64,000 bases of DNA from Candidatus Raymondbacteria bacterium RIFOXYA2_FULL_49_16 (GTDB lineage: Bacteria; Fibrobacterota; OXYB2-FULL-49-7; XYB2-FULL-49-35): positions 124,001-188,000 of the forward strand of contig MFYT01000008.1 of the NCBI GenBank assembly GCA_001789205.1, written 5' to 3'. The notes beneath the pieces were generated by a model that saw only the letters and a program-made list of their open reading frames with translations, was not told where the DNA came from and did no database searches. The position numbers and the translations under genes are program-made. The stretch's first letter is position 1. The number at the start of each line of letters is the position of its first letter. Of this stretch, positions 1-8,537 are shown piece after piece.

Positions 1-129
1 GCTATTACCCTGGAAATAGAAAGGTTCAGCCCCGCATATGATCCCGTTTTCCGACCTTTTGTGAAAAGAAATCTCTTCCTGGAGAAGGCTATATGGCCGC
101 CGGAAATATGTATTTTCCTGCTGAACCAT
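1..129 (-). CDS. putative alpha/beta hydrolase, N-terminal fragment
   Basis: An ATG at 129 opens a frame that stays open for 43 codons to the window edge, 10 bases after the stop of the upstream response-regulator gene. The last visible residues (GAEPFYFQGNS) resemble the strand that precedes the oxyanion HG motif in esterase/carboxylesterase-type alpha/beta hydrolases (EPFFFxGNxxGxLLxHG). The HG motif, catalytic Ser, Asp and His all lie outside the window, so the function is a guess from one short stretch. Its position makes it the last visible gene of the polysaccharide operon. Confidence 0.45.
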   Translation of the reverse strand, partial: MVQQENTYFRRPYSLLQEEISFHKRSENGIICGAEPFYFQGNS

Positions 130-139
130 GATGCAAGGC

Positions 140-523
140 CTATTTCCTGGGTTTCGGCGATGACAAGTGGGCGGAAATCTCGGCTAAAAGGCGTTTAATA
201 TTCAAGGGCTTGCGGTGCATTGACAGGCATCCATGCTTTTTGCATAGGACTTTGATATGGTCGCTTTCGAGGCCTGTTGTGACAATTACCGGAATTTCTT
301 TTTGAACCACCAGGTGTTTGTTTTTCTCAAGGAATTCAAAACCATTCATACGAGGAAGCGCCAGATCGAGTATGATAAGACTTATTTTTTCCTGGAGAAG
401 GATCTCCTCCGCGGCCTCAGCTTGCTCCACTCCAATATAGTTGCATGATTTTTCTGTTTCGCGGGCCAATAATTCCCGGAGCGCATCATCATCTTCGATG
501 TGAAGAATGGTTGTGGTTTTCAT
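140..523 (-). CDS. single-domain response regulator (CheY-like)
   Basis: The 127-residue protein is a stand-alone receiver domain. It has the acidic pocket EDD at residues 10-12, the phospho-acceptor Asp53 in LDLALPRMNG, the Thr of VTTG and the conserved Lys in RKPL. There is no output domain, so it should act by protein-protein contact, like CheY. Its ATG overlaps the stop of the CheZ-like gene (ATGA), so the two are probably translationally coupled. A receiver paired with a CheZ-type phosphatase suggests that its phosphate is actively removed. The input kinase and the target are not in the window. Confidence 0.85.
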   Translation of the reverse strand: MKTTTILHIEDDDALRELLARETEKSCNYIGVEQAEAAEEILLQEKISLIILDLALPRMNGFEFLEKNKHLVVQKEIPVIVTTGLESDHIKVLCKKHGCLSMHRKPLNIKRLLAEISAHLSSPKPRK

Positions 524-1092
524 TGCTCATGCCGGTATTTTTTTACCAAATCGTCTATATCGGCCTGCTCCTCCTTTTTGTCGGCAAAGATGGCATGAGG
601 GTTAAATGACTGCGTATCGATTTCCGTATGGTCGCTGGGCCTGGAAAAATTTTCGAACGTAGCCAAAATGCCCGAAAGCTCTTTTTCCACATTCATGAGC
701 AGCGAGGTCACATGCCGTATCTGCTGGGAAGTGATATCCTGGAATTGCAGGGTTTCAAGAACCCGGATATGCTGTTCCTGGTTTTTGTCGATAATGGCCT
801 TCAAACCATCGAAAATTTCACGATACTCCTCTTTTCCGGCAAGGTCATTCTCCAGTTTAATAATAAGTTCGCCCGCTTGCTTATCGCTTTCGCTCAGATT
901 GTCGAGGATATCCATGAGTTGCGATGTGGCTGATTCTGTTTCACTATTGACTGTATCGAGCTTGGAAAAGGCCGCAGGAATATCCTCAGAACTTCTGGTA
1001 ACGTGGCCCCGAATCGATGAGATGTTTTCAACCAATGCTGAAACATTTTCAACCAGGCCCTTCAATTCAAGTCCAAGATTTATGTTTTTCAC
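520..1092 (-). CDS. CheZ-like protein phosphatase
   Basis: The 190-residue, highly helical protein carries LQFQDITSQQI, which matches the CheZ signature (DFQDLTGQxI). That signature supplies the catalytic Asp and Gln used to hydrolyse CheY phosphate. The C-terminal end (DIDDLVKKYRHEQ) resembles the CheZ tail helix that docks on CheY (VDDLLxxLGF). CheZ is usually about 200-230 residues as a four-helix hairpin dimer, and the length here fits. It overlaps the preceding 79-aa gene and the following receiver gene by four bases each. No chemotaxis kinase or flagellar gene is nearby, so it may serve a non-motility pathway. The family call is good; the pathway is inference. Confidence 0.75.
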   Translation of the reverse strand: MKNINLGLELKGLVENVSALVENISSIRGHVTRSSEDIPAAFSKLDTVNSETESATSQLMDILDNLSESDKQAGELIIKLENDLAGKEEYREIFDGLKAIIDKNQEQHIRVLETLQFQDITSQQIRHVTSLLMNVEKELSGILATFENFSRPSDHTEIDTQSFNPHAIFADKKEEQADIDDLVKKYRHEQ

Positions 1093-1328
1093 GATAAAAG
1101 CCTTTTACGCAACCCCGCCAATCCATCAGCGACGGATGATATCTTTGGCCCGACTTCCCTGGTAAAAACTTCATTTACCGCAGCGATAAACGAGGCGACT
1201 TCACGGGTTTTTCCGGCCATTACAGCAACAGCATTACTGTCAAATTTCGAAAAATCAGTTTCGGCAACCCGTTGGAGGATGCTTTTCTGAAGTTGCAGCT
1301 TGGACAGATTGAATTGGGCTTCAGCCAT
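1089..1328 (-). CDS. 79-aa protein of unknown function upstream of CheZ-like gene
   Basis: The frame could extend upstream into the cupin gene, but the ATG at 1328 overlaps that gene's TGA by eight bases and gives a clean 79-residue product. It is predicted helical, with no membrane segment and no Cys/His clusters. I do not recognise the family. The four-base overlap with the CheZ-like gene, which is itself coupled to the receiver gene, suggests the three form one module; this small protein could be an adaptor or a partner of the phosphatase. That role is inference from position alone. Confidence 0.6.
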   Translation of the reverse strand: MAEAQFNLSKLQLQKSILQRVAETDFSKFDSNAVAVMAGKTREVASFIAAVNEVFTREVGPKISSVADGLAGLRKRLLS

Positions 1329-1776
1329 CTTTGCGGCCCCAGTCGTATGGAATCTCCTGTGAATGAGGAGGAATCCGGTATTCGTCCGGAGCATTATAGT
1401 TGTACGCTTCAGAAGGAACACTAAGAACAAGGGATTCGGTCTCTGAAATGCATTTCCAGCCATGGTAGCAGTTGACCGGAATTTTAATCAGGCTGGGATT
1501 GTGCACACCTATAAAAAACTCATTCACCTCGCCTTTTGTGGGTGAATCGGACCGCGCATCGAAAATGACCAGTTTAATCATGCCTGAAAAACAACAGACG
1601 TGGTCGTCCTGGAGCTTGTGATAATGCCAGGCTTTCACAACACCAGGATAATTAGTTGTCATGTATACCTGCCCGAACTTTTTGAAAAAGGGGTCGTCGT
1701 TCCGCATTATTTCCATGAGTCTGCCGCGCTCGTCGGTAAGAACTTTTAGTTTTTTAACTATGACGTCTTTAATCAT
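1321..1776 (-). CDS. RmlC-like cupin (dTDP-4-dehydrorhamnose 3,5-epimerase family)
   Basis: The 151-residue protein matches the small RmlC-type sugar-epimerase/isomerase cupins. It has an early Arg-Gly region (DERGRLMEIMR), the QVYMTT strand, the WHYHKLQDD motif that carries the active-site His, and the NCYHGWK strand near the end. Classical RmlC is about 180 residues, so this is a short variant. It may act on a nucleotide sugar for surface polysaccharide or be a related FdtA/WbtA-type isomerase; the exact substrate cannot be told. It sits 15 bases after pyrE in the export operon, which fits a role in sugar precursor supply. Confidence 0.7.
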   Translation of the reverse strand: MIKDVIVKKLKVLTDERGRLMEIMRNDDPFFKKFGQVYMTTNYPGVVKAWHYHKLQDDHVCCFSGMIKLVIFDARSDSPTKGEVNEFFIGVHNPSLIKIPVNCYHGWKCISETESLVLSVPSEAYNYNAPDEYRIPPHSQEIPYDWGRKDG

Positions 1777-1791
1777 GATGTGTTCCCTGGT

Positions 1792-2376
1792 TTATTTAAT
1801 AAAGGCACGAGAGCCAGGTTTTATCAGGGGCACTTTTGCCTCCTGGCACAGCGGACAGTTATTTGCGTCATAGGTAACAACATCCATTGCCATGAGTGAA
1901 TGAAGTGGTACGGGAAACGTAACCGTTCCCCGGCTCCTGTCGACTATAACAGCAACTCCGGCAAGGACCCCGCCCTGCTTCTCGACGACTGCGCACACCT
2001 CATTTATCGACTTGCCTGTGGTGAGGACGTCTTCGACAATAACAACCCTCTCACCTTTTGCAATTTCAAAACCGCGGCGCAAGGTCATTTCTCCCTGGTC
2101 TCTTTCGGCAAAAATAGTGCGTTTGTTTAGCAGCCGGCCAACCTCTTGGGCTACAACGATACCGCCAATTGCCGGTCCGACAATGACATCCATGAGGCTT
2201 GGGCCTAATTTGTTGGCAATATCTGAACACAGGGATGTCATATGGGATGGATATTGGAGCACTTTAGCGCACTGAAAATAATTGGGGCTATGAAGACCTG
2301 AGGTAAGCAGAAAATGGCCATTGAGCAAAGCCCCGGATTTGGTGAACATATCCATGATTTCTTCTTTATTAAGCAT
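1792..2376 (-). CDS. pyrE: orotate phosphoribosyltransferase
   Basis: This enzyme joins orotate and PRPP to give orotidine 5'-phosphate in pyrimidine synthesis. The 194-residue length is typical. The PRPP-binding signature VVIVEDVLTTGKS lies near residue 110, and the N-terminal LTSGLHSPNYFQ and GPAIGGIVVAQEV segments match PyrE. It is co-directional with the polysaccharide export genes, 34 bases after the LCP-like gene. UMP made by this pathway is the precursor of UDP-sugars, which gives a loose functional link to its neighbours. Confidence 0.93.
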   Translation of the reverse strand: MLNKEEIMDMFTKSGALLNGHFLLTSGLHSPNYFQCAKVLQYPSHMTSLCSDIANKLGPSLMDVIVGPAIGGIVVAQEVGRLLNKRTIFAERDQGEMTLRRGFEIAKGERVVIVEDVLTTGKSINEVCAVVEKQGGVLAGVAVIVDRSRGTVTFPVPLHSLMAMDVVTYDANNCPLCQEAKVPLIKPGSRAFIK

Positions 2377-2410
2377 ACAGGGTCTCCGCGTCGATGAATA
2401 TAATAATCCG

Positions 2411-3925
2411 TTATTTGATGATGGCAGAAAAATTTATGGCCCAGTTCTCTCTGCTTTCAAATGTCTGGTTCCAGCCCAGAAGATAATTTACATCGATATC
2501 GGTATCGACCTTTGCAATGAGTTTTCCAGCAAGGGGAACTGAAAAAACGGTTTTTTTCTCTGACAAGGACTTCATCAGCGCCTGGAGGACCTGGTTTTGG
2601 CGTTCCATGCTGCTACCCCGGCCTTCTTTTCCGGGCGCCATAAAAAGTATGGCATTTAGACCATCAAGCTTTTGGAGACCCGGGCTCATTTTAAGATGTT
2701 CAGCAGAACTTTTATCAAGTATGACGGAAACGCCACCCATATTATCAATGAATTCAACAACATCGTTTCTTTCGTGGACCATATAGTGGTCGATCTTCCG
2801 GTCGGCAATACGTTCGACAAGACTGGTAACCAGGCCGATACCGCCATACAGATAGACCTTGCCCAGTTCATTGATCCCTTCGACCCAGTCGGCCACAGAG
2901 GTCGTTGGATCGACGCGTAAGATATTTACCACTGGCTGGGAAGGGTTGATCTCCAGAACCATATAGTAATCTGGCAGTCCAAGGTACAGAATACGCTTAA
3001 CTTCGCTGGTTACCAGGTATTTATTTTTTTCGTCATTGAATTTCTTTTCATCAGCAGCAAATACCTCCACATCGGCTGAGGGGCCAACTGACACTTCTTT
3101 GTCTGGATCAGCGTATACCACAGCGGTCTGGCCCTCGGTTACATTAATACCTTGATCAGCCCCTTCCTTTGACGCGAAAACAAACCCTTTTGTTACGCTG
3201 ACGCTGCTTTTTGTTCCATCGACAGAAATTGATATCTCGGTACCTTTTATCTCAGCGACCATATGAGGTGTGCTAAAAAAACAGCGCATATTTTCTGGCA
3301 AGGGTTTAATAAAAGACCAGAGAGATCCTTTGGAAAGATCGAAATTTAACACAAGTTCGCCAACAGCATTTGTGGAATAGAGGGCCTTGATAGTCAATTC
3401 ACTGTTTTTTCTAAGGTCAACGATAGAGCCATCGCCTAATTTTATCTCAGCCATTGAACCAGCGTCGCATATCAGCTTGTCGTCGGGTTTAAGGGACATG
3501 CTTGGCTTGGCGGTTATTGCGGCGCCTCCTCGTATAACGGCCAGTTTTCCAGTAAAAAAGTTTATTGCGGCGGCGTTTCCCACAAAGGGAGTCGCAGCAT
3601 TGCTTTTTACCGTGACGTTTTTTGACAGAGTGCCGACCTGAATATTTTCCCCGTCCTGGGCAAGGGCAAGGACATCGAGATTGTTAATGTCGGAATTGGA
3701 GGAAATTCCCGAAACGCGAAGCACTTCAAACCTGCTGGTGCCATAGGGAATGTAATATGTCCCTGGTTTTTTTACATTCCCCTCGATTTTTACCGCGATT
3801 TCACGTACCGTGGATTTTTTCGGCAGAATATTTTTAATAATAATAATACCTGCGGCGCCCACGGCAATGAAAAGCACCGCATAAATAAAGATTTTTTCAA
3901 GATTTGTAGAGTGGTTTTGAGCCAT
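2411..3925 (-). CDS. membrane-anchored SLBB-FecR-LCP domain protein
   Basis: The protein has one N-terminal membrane anchor (about residues 12-31) and an extracytoplasmic remainder. A SLBB/beta-grasp-like segment (EGNVKKPGTYYIPYG) is followed by a FecR-type domain (residues 120-260, with GDGSIVDLRKNSELTI). The C-terminal third resembles the LytR-CpsA-Psr family, with the IDHYM strand, a DNMGGVSV turn, LDGLNAI and an ERQNQVL helix. LCP enzymes attach lipid-linked polymers to the envelope. I start at the ATG at 3925, which has an AAAGGA ribosome site; a GTG at 3961 that overlaps the kinase stop is the alternative (516 aa). The activity is inferred, because the usual LCP arginines are only partly visible. 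Confidence 0.65.
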   Translation of the reverse strand: MAQNHSTNLEKIFIYAVLFIAVGAAGIIIIKNILPKKSTVREIAVKIEGNVKKPGTYYIPYGTSRFEVLRVSGISSNSDINNLDVLALAQDGENIQVGTLSKNVTVKSNAATPFVGNAAAINFFTGKLAVIRGGAAITAKPSMSLKPDDKLICDAGSMAEIKLGDGSIVDLRKNSELTIKALYSTNAVGELVLNFDLSKGSLWSFIKPLPENMRCFFSTPHMVAEIKGTEISISVDGTKSSVSVTKGFVFASKEGADQGINVTEGQTAVVYADPDKEVSVGPSADVEVFAADEKKFNDEKNKYLVTSEVKRILYLGLPDYYMVLEINPSQPVVNILRVDPTTSVADWVEGINELGKVYLYGGIGLVTSLVERIADRKIDHYMVHERNDVVEFIDNMGGVSVILDKSSAEHLKMSPGLQKLDGLNAILFMAPGKEGRGSSMERQNQVLQALMKSLSEKKTVFSVPLAGKLIAKVDTDIDVNYLLGWNQTFESRENWAINFSAIIK

Positions 3926-3957
3926 GATTTGTCCTTTTCTAATAGAATTGGACCCGC

Positions 3958-6504
3958 TCACCGCTGCTTTTCGTAGCGAAAATTACCGGGCAAGAAGGAA
4001 TCTCCTGAAACATATTTAATATATAGGTATTTCCCGAACATTATGGCCAGAAGTATCGCCACAACCAAGGCAAAAGCAAAAATAATATGGCGTCGCGATA
4101 TTTTTAACCGTTCCCGCAACAGTTTTATTGAGCGCAAAAAACGGTGGGTTTTTGATTTCAGTTCAATGAATGTCTCTTTTACCGCGAAAACAAGGAATTC
4201 CTGGAAATTTTTCGGGAGCTTCTCCTGCTGGTTGTCTTCTTCGTAATAATACTTACTTTTATAGTAATGGTAATAACTGTAATATGAATAATAGTAGGGA
4301 TAGTATCCTTTACGCTGGGCCATGCCATTGAAGATTATGCCGATAATATTCGCTCCGGACCTTTCGAGGGAATCCTTGGTGTAGTGCATGGCTTTCATGG
4401 GTGTTTTGAGCGCACGCCCAACCAGGATAGTTGAATCAACGTGCGGTGTTAGAAGCAGGGCGTCGGATACGGGTACAATTGCCGGTGAATCTATGATAAC
4501 AACATCTACGAAGGTAAAAGCCTCGTCAATGAGGTCTTTTATCCGGCCATTACCCAATAATTCCGCGGGATTTGGCGGACGCTTGCCTGCCGGGACCACG
4601 ATGATACGATCGTCGTAGAGCTTTTTACCGATTTCAGCCAGGGACGCCTGGCCGGTCAAATATTCGGAGAGCCCTTTTTCCCTTTCAATATTGAATATTT
4701 TATGCACATTTGAACGCCTGAGATCCGCATCGATAATCATAACTTTCTTGTTTTCCATTGCAAAGGAGATGGCAAGATTGCACACTTTGGTCGTTTTCCC
4801 ATCTCCCTGAATAGCGCTTGTTATAAGTATCGAACGTTTCCCTGTGCCAACGTCAGTATAGCGAATATTGGTGCGTAAAGATCTATAGGGTTCCAGAATA
4901 CCCGATTTGCTGTCTATGGTAATGGTTTTTGTTTCTTCATCGAGAAGGGGTATTATGCCCAGAAGCGGAAGCTGCAATTCGTCTTCCATTTCCTGGGGGG
5001 TCTTGATCGACTGATCTAGTTGTTCGATCAGGAAGGCCAGTGCTGAACCTACTACAAGGCCCACAAAGACCAAGATCAGGAAACCAAAACGCTGTCCATG
5101 CGGCAAAGGCCCTTTTGGAATGGTCGCTTCTTCCCACTGTACAATATCGGATGATTGCATTTCGTAACGGATGCGCTGCTCCTGGTATTTTTCCTGCAGC
5201 AGCCCATAGATTTTCTCAATATTTTCCTTGTCGCGTTTTAAACGCATGTATTTTAGCTGCATATCGGGGATCTGGCTTATTGACTTATCCAATTCCTCAA
5301 TCACCCGTTCGTATGCTTGTTTTTTGGCTATGAGTGAGTAGTTTTCAACCTTTCTGGTGTTGTATTCCTGGAGCATGTTGAGCCTGGTCTGATTCAGGCT
5401 TTTCGTGGATGATATCTTCTGATTTGACTCAGCGTTCTTTTTGAGCATTTCCTGGATTTGCCTGATATTTTCCTTGAGGAGTTTTACCCGCGTATGCTGT
5501 TCACCCACATCGGCGCGGGCCTTTGCAAGTTCCACATTCAGCTGGATAAGTTTGGCTTCAAGCGTATTGTCAAACGTAAACGATTCTTCAACGTACACTT
5601 TTTCTTTTTTCAGAAGACGCTCGAGCTGATTGAGCTTCACGTCATTTTCAACCATTTCAACTATCGTGGTTTGCAAAGATAGTTCCATGCTCGACAACTT
5701 CTGGACCTGCATGTCGTTGTCTGAAGATATTTCGACAAATTTATTGACTTCCTGGTATAATTTTAGCGTCTCCTCCTTTTCCTTGAGTTCCGCGGAAGTC
5801 TTTTTCGTCTGGTTTTCGATATACATTATAGCGTCTGAAATGTCTTTGCGATTGATCTCGTTGTTGTAGCCAATAAACTGCCGTGCAACGCAATTGGCAA
5901 TTTGGGCGGCTTTATTCGGGTCGGGGGAGGTTGCACTAACAACAATAAGATTGGTCTCATTGACCCGTGATATGTTGATGGCAGAGGTAAGAGCGGAGAC
6001 CGACATATGCAGGTTCATGGAGTCGAGAACGCGCTGCATTACCTCGCGTGAGGTAATGGTATTGAGCATGGTGTTGATTTTCGTTTGACGGTCCCAGAAA
6101 TAGCCAGGGTCGAACTGGCCAATGGGATTCTGTTTCTGGAGCTGGACAAGGAGTTTCGTCTCCGACTTGTACATGTCGATGATGCCAAGGTCTTTGACAA
6201 GGCTGAGAAAAATAAAAGCCAACATGGTGACGCCAATGAGCTTTTTGCGCCTGAGCAAAACGGAAAGGTATTTCAGGATATCGATTTCATCTGATTTTTT
6301 CTGCGCTAACCTGTTTTTACCCTTAGCGTTCTTTGGATCACGATTTCTTTGCTTTTCCCTGGGACCCTGGGCAATTCCAGGGTCGATTATCCGCTCTTTT
6401 TCAGGCTGACTGGAAGCATAGGTGAATTCGTCGTGAATGGCTTCGGGGCCTGCGCCTTCGCCAAGATTGGGTTGTTGCGGCAGTCCCTGGTTGTTATTCT
6501 CCAT
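3958..6504 (-). CDS. Wzz / BY-type tyrosine kinase fusion for polysaccharide export
   Basis: The N-terminal half is a Wzz chain-length domain: membrane helix at 88-107, long periplasmic coiled coil at about 220-440, second helix at 472-493. It is followed by a cytoplasmic kinase with Walker A (GDGKTT, about 567-572), Walker A' (IIDADLRRS, about 590) and Walker B (VVIIDSP). A run of 14 tyrosines lies at about 734-754 and would be the autophosphorylation cluster. Unusually, about 95 more residues follow it, including a third membrane helix at about 807-827. The start at 6504 has an AGGA site and overlaps the ATPase gene by 11 bases. It should control polymer length and export together with the Wza protein. 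Confidence 0.9.
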   Translation of the reverse strand: MENNNQGLPQQPNLGEGAGPEAIHDEFTYASSQPEKERIIDPGIAQGPREKQRNRDPKNAKGKNRLAQKKSDEIDILKYLSVLLRRKKLIGVTMLAFIFLSLVKDLGIIDMYKSETKLLVQLQKQNPIGQFDPGYFWDRQTKINTMLNTITSREVMQRVLDSMNLHMSVSALTSAINISRVNETNLIVVSATSPDPNKAAQIANCVARQFIGYNNEINRKDISDAIMYIENQTKKTSAELKEKEETLKLYQEVNKFVEISSDNDMQVQKLSSMELSLQTTIVEMVENDVKLNQLERLLKKEKVYVEESFTFDNTLEAKLIQLNVELAKARADVGEQHTRVKLLKENIRQIQEMLKKNAESNQKISSTKSLNQTRLNMLQEYNTRKVENYSLIAKKQAYERVIEELDKSISQIPDMQLKYMRLKRDKENIEKIYGLLQEKYQEQRIRYEMQSSDIVQWEEATIPKGPLPHGQRFGFLILVFVGLVVGSALAFLIEQLDQSIKTPQEMEDELQLPLLGIIPLLDEETKTITIDSKSGILEPYRSLRTNIRYTDVGTGKRSILITSAIQGDGKTTKVCNLAISFAMENKKVMIIDADLRRSNVHKIFNIEREKGLSEYLTGQASLAEIGKKLYDDRIIVVPAGKRPPNPAELLGNGRIKDLIDEAFTFVDVVIIDSPAIVPVSDALLLTPHVDSTILVGRALKTPMKAMHYTKDSLERSGANIIGIIFNGMAQRKGYYPYYYSYYSYYHYYKSKYYYEEDNQQEKLPKNFQEFLVFAVKETFIELKSKTHRFLRSIKLLRERLKISRRHIIFAFALVVAILLAIMFGKYLYIKYVSGDSFLPGNFRYEKQR

Positions 6505-7435
6505 TATGTTCCTGCGTTTCAAGTACTGAAATGTTCTTTGCGATGGCCCGCAAGCATGCGTAGGCGTCTGATTCACGATAATGGGAAATAGGCTGGATGT
6601 TTTTTATGCATTTTTCGACCGCGTGATCGTAGACCACATAGCCGACATACACCATGTCTATATTCAGGTATTTTTTCGCTATTTTCTTAAAGCTGGCCTC
6701 GACGCCAACATCATCAGCATTTTTAACCATATTTACCACAAGGCGGGGATGGTATCTGAGATGGATTTCATCGGCCATTTTTCCATAGCGCGGATTGACC
6801 GCGCGTACTTTTTCAATAAGATGCTCTATTCGGTTAAAGCCGCTTTTTTTTGGGTTTGAAAAATTTTTTATTATACCGCACACAGTTTGATCAGCGGTAA
6901 AAAGGCGGACCAGCTTTCTCAGAAGGCTGTTTTTCAGGAAGCCATAGGCATTTTCGATTGATGTGGGTTCGTTGGTAACCACAATGATGCCATTTTCGGC
7001 AAGAGAAAAGAAATCAATATTGTTTTCATCGGATCCCGCGCCAACATCAACGATGATATAATCGGCGTTCAGTTTTTTAAACCCGCTTAACATGTTGTGC
7101 TTGTGGCTGAAGCTTGGATTGGTAAGACCGTAGATTCCGCTTGCGCCTGAGATGAGCCTGACAAGTGGAACCGGTGTGTTTATAACGACATTGTGAATAT
7201 CGGGAATGGCGCCTGATATGAAATCGCTGAGGCTGCGTTCGGGGTATCTGATGCCCATGCAGAGATGGAGATTCGCACCCCCAAGATCGGCATCGACAAG
7301 TATGACCTGTTTTTTGAGTTCAGCGAGTTGTATGGCGATTCCGGCTGCAACAGTGCTTTTTCCCACACCGCCTTTGCCGCCGCCGATTGTGATGATCCTG
7401 GATGAAGGGAAAAAGGCTGATAAACCATGTTCCAT
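6494..7435 (-). CDS. MinD/FlhG-like ParA-family ATPase
   Basis: The 313-residue protein begins with the deviant Walker A GGKGGVGKST, then VDADLGGAN and the DVGAGSDENN Walker B region. These are the hallmarks of the MinD/FlhG/ParA P-loop family. FlhG numbers flagella and MinD positions division; others place polar or cell-surface machines. No minC, minE or flhF is present. The gene lies between the Wza-like gene (6-base gap) and the Wzz-kinase gene (overlap), so placing or gating the export machine is the most likely job. That role is inference. Confidence 0.8.
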   Translation of the reverse strand: MEHGLSAFFPSSRIITIGGGKGGVGKSTVAAGIAIQLAELKKQVILVDADLGGANLHLCMGIRYPERSLSDFISGAIPDIHNVVINTPVPLVRLISGASGIYGLTNPSFSHKHNMLSGFKKLNADYIIVDVGAGSDENNIDFFSLAENGIIVVTNEPTSIENAYGFLKNSLLRKLVRLFTADQTVCGIIKNFSNPKKSGFNRIEHLIEKVRAVNPRYGKMADEIHLRYHPRLVVNMVKNADDVGVEASFKKIAKKYLNIDMVYVGYVVYDHAVEKCIKNIQPISHYRESDAYACLRAIAKNISVLETQEHNGE

Positions 7436-7441
7436 TTTTCA

Positions 7442-8095
7442 TCAGGTGCTAAGATTGATGATTAAAAGCGTAAGTCCGATGGTAGATGAGACGAGTCCAA
7501 TAATCATGCTGATAAAACCCCAGGGAATTGTAGGGTTTTCAGGTACAAACATTGTATCGCCAGGATACAGAAGGTAGGTTTCCTCGGTTGTGGCGCCTTT
7601 TTTGTCCAGCATTACCCGAAGGTCAATATTGGTTATATCGCCATTTGAACGGATAATTTTTATGTTTTTTGTCTTTGGATTTCTCAGCCCGCCCGAAGCT
7701 GCCAGGGCTTTCAGAACATCGATTGGCTCGTATATTTGGACTTCACCTGAACGCGCAACATCGCCAAGAATGAAAATTTTATTTGAAAAATATTGGTCAA
7801 TGGTTATGGAAACCACGACATTATTAACATAAGGTGCGAGTTTTTCCTCCATGATTTTGACCAATTGCTCGGTAGTAAGACCGCCAACCTCGACTTCACC
7901 GATAACAGGGTAGTTTATCATGCCATCGGGACGGATACGGGTTTTTTGGGAAAATTCATCGTGGTCAACAACTTTGATTTCAATAACATCGCCGGCCCGA
8001 AGGATATATTCACTTTTGCGCGCCCCAAAGGCCAGCGTTGAAAGAACGCCTACAAGAAAGATAGTTAAGTATAATACAATTAAATCATTTCGCAT
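7442..8095 (-). CDS. polysaccharide export outer-membrane protein (Wza family)
   Basis: The 217-residue protein has an N-terminal signal/membrane segment (residues 5-23), a Poly_export domain with YILRAGDVIEI and RIRPDGMINYPVIGEV, then an SLBB domain with a YEPIDVLKALAASGGL segment. A hydrophobic stretch ends it (about 193-213). Wza proteins form the outer-membrane channel for capsule or exopolysaccharide. The length is short against Wza (about 370), and the C-terminal helix may span the outer membrane. No lipobox cysteine is visible. It is the first gene of the export operon; the 76-base AT-rich gap before it holds a candidate promoter. Confidence 0.88.
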   Translation of the reverse strand: MRNDLIVLYLTIFLVGVLSTLAFGARKSEYILRAGDVIEIKVVDHDEFSQKTRIRPDGMINYPVIGEVEVGGLTTEQLVKIMEEKLAPYVNNVVVSITIDQYFSNKIFILGDVARSGEVQIYEPIDVLKALAASGGLRNPKTKNIKIIRSNGDITNIDLRVMLDKKGATTEETYLLYPGDTMFVPENPTIPWGFISMIIGLVSSTIGLTLLIINLST

Positions 8096-8115
8096 GTTTT
8101 AGCAATTTAGATCAT

Positions 8116-8145
8116 AATATATAAAATATTGTAATTAAGAACCAA
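8116..8145 (-). promoter_or_regulatory. candidate sigma-70 promoter for export operon
   Basis: On the minus strand a TTGGTT hexamer (8145-8140) and a TATATT hexamer (8121-8116) are separated by 18 bases. The pair lies in the very AT-rich gap between merR and the Wza-like gene, about 20 bases upstream of the ATG at 8095. AT-rich sequence gives chance matches easily, so support is modest. Confidence 0.35.
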
Positions 8146-8171
8146 ATAATATTTATACAAGATATTAATAA

Positions 8172-8537
8172 TTACACAATTATATCGTCCATTTCTTTTT
8201 TTAACTTAAGCAGATCTTGCCTGATGGCTGAAATTTTTTCTTGTATATCAATATTATCAAAAAACGTTGGCTGAACCTCCGAATCGTGCTCTTCCCTTTT
8301 TGAAGCGAGCTTTTTCCGAGCGCCTTGAATGGTATACTGTTCATCATAGAGGAGTTGTTTTATGGTTTTAATCAGGCTTATATCTTTGTCTCGGTAGGCC
8401 CGGTTACCGGCCCGGTTCTTTTTGGGCCGCAGCCCGGGAAATTCAGTTTCCCAATAGCGCAGGACATGCTGTTCGAGACCGGTTTCATCACAAACCTCCC
8501 GAATTGAAAAATATCTCTTTCCTGCTGCCATGCTCAT
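8172..8537 (-). CDS. MerR-family transcriptional regulator
   Basis: The 121-residue protein has an N-terminal winged helix of MerR type ([24 protein letters not shown], given in part; residues 10-75) with the typical RYWE turn. A C-terminal helical part would form the dimer coiled coil. There is no effector-binding domain and no metal-binding Cys set, so the signal is unknown. The ATG overlaps the gpsA stop (ATGA) and has a GGAGGG site three bases upstream. It is the last gene of the der-plsY-gpsA unit and lies just before the export operon, which it may control; this is inference. Confidence 0.85.
   Translation of the reverse strand: MSMAAGKRYFSIREVCDETGLEQHVLRYWETEFPGLRPKKNRAGNRAYRDKDISLIKTIKQLLYDEQYTIQGARKKLASKREEHDSEVQPTFFDNIDIQEKISAIRQDLLKLKKEMDDIIV

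Noticed and set aside
1329-1463. 45-codon upstream extension of the 79-aa gene
   Set aside because: It lies wholly in the cupin coding region in another frame and reads as shadow sequence; the ATG at 1328 overlaps the cupin stop as expected for coupled genes.
8096-8171. A small gene in the merR-wza gap
   Set aside because: The 76 bases are over 80% A/T with stops in all frames; only a weak promoter can be supported.
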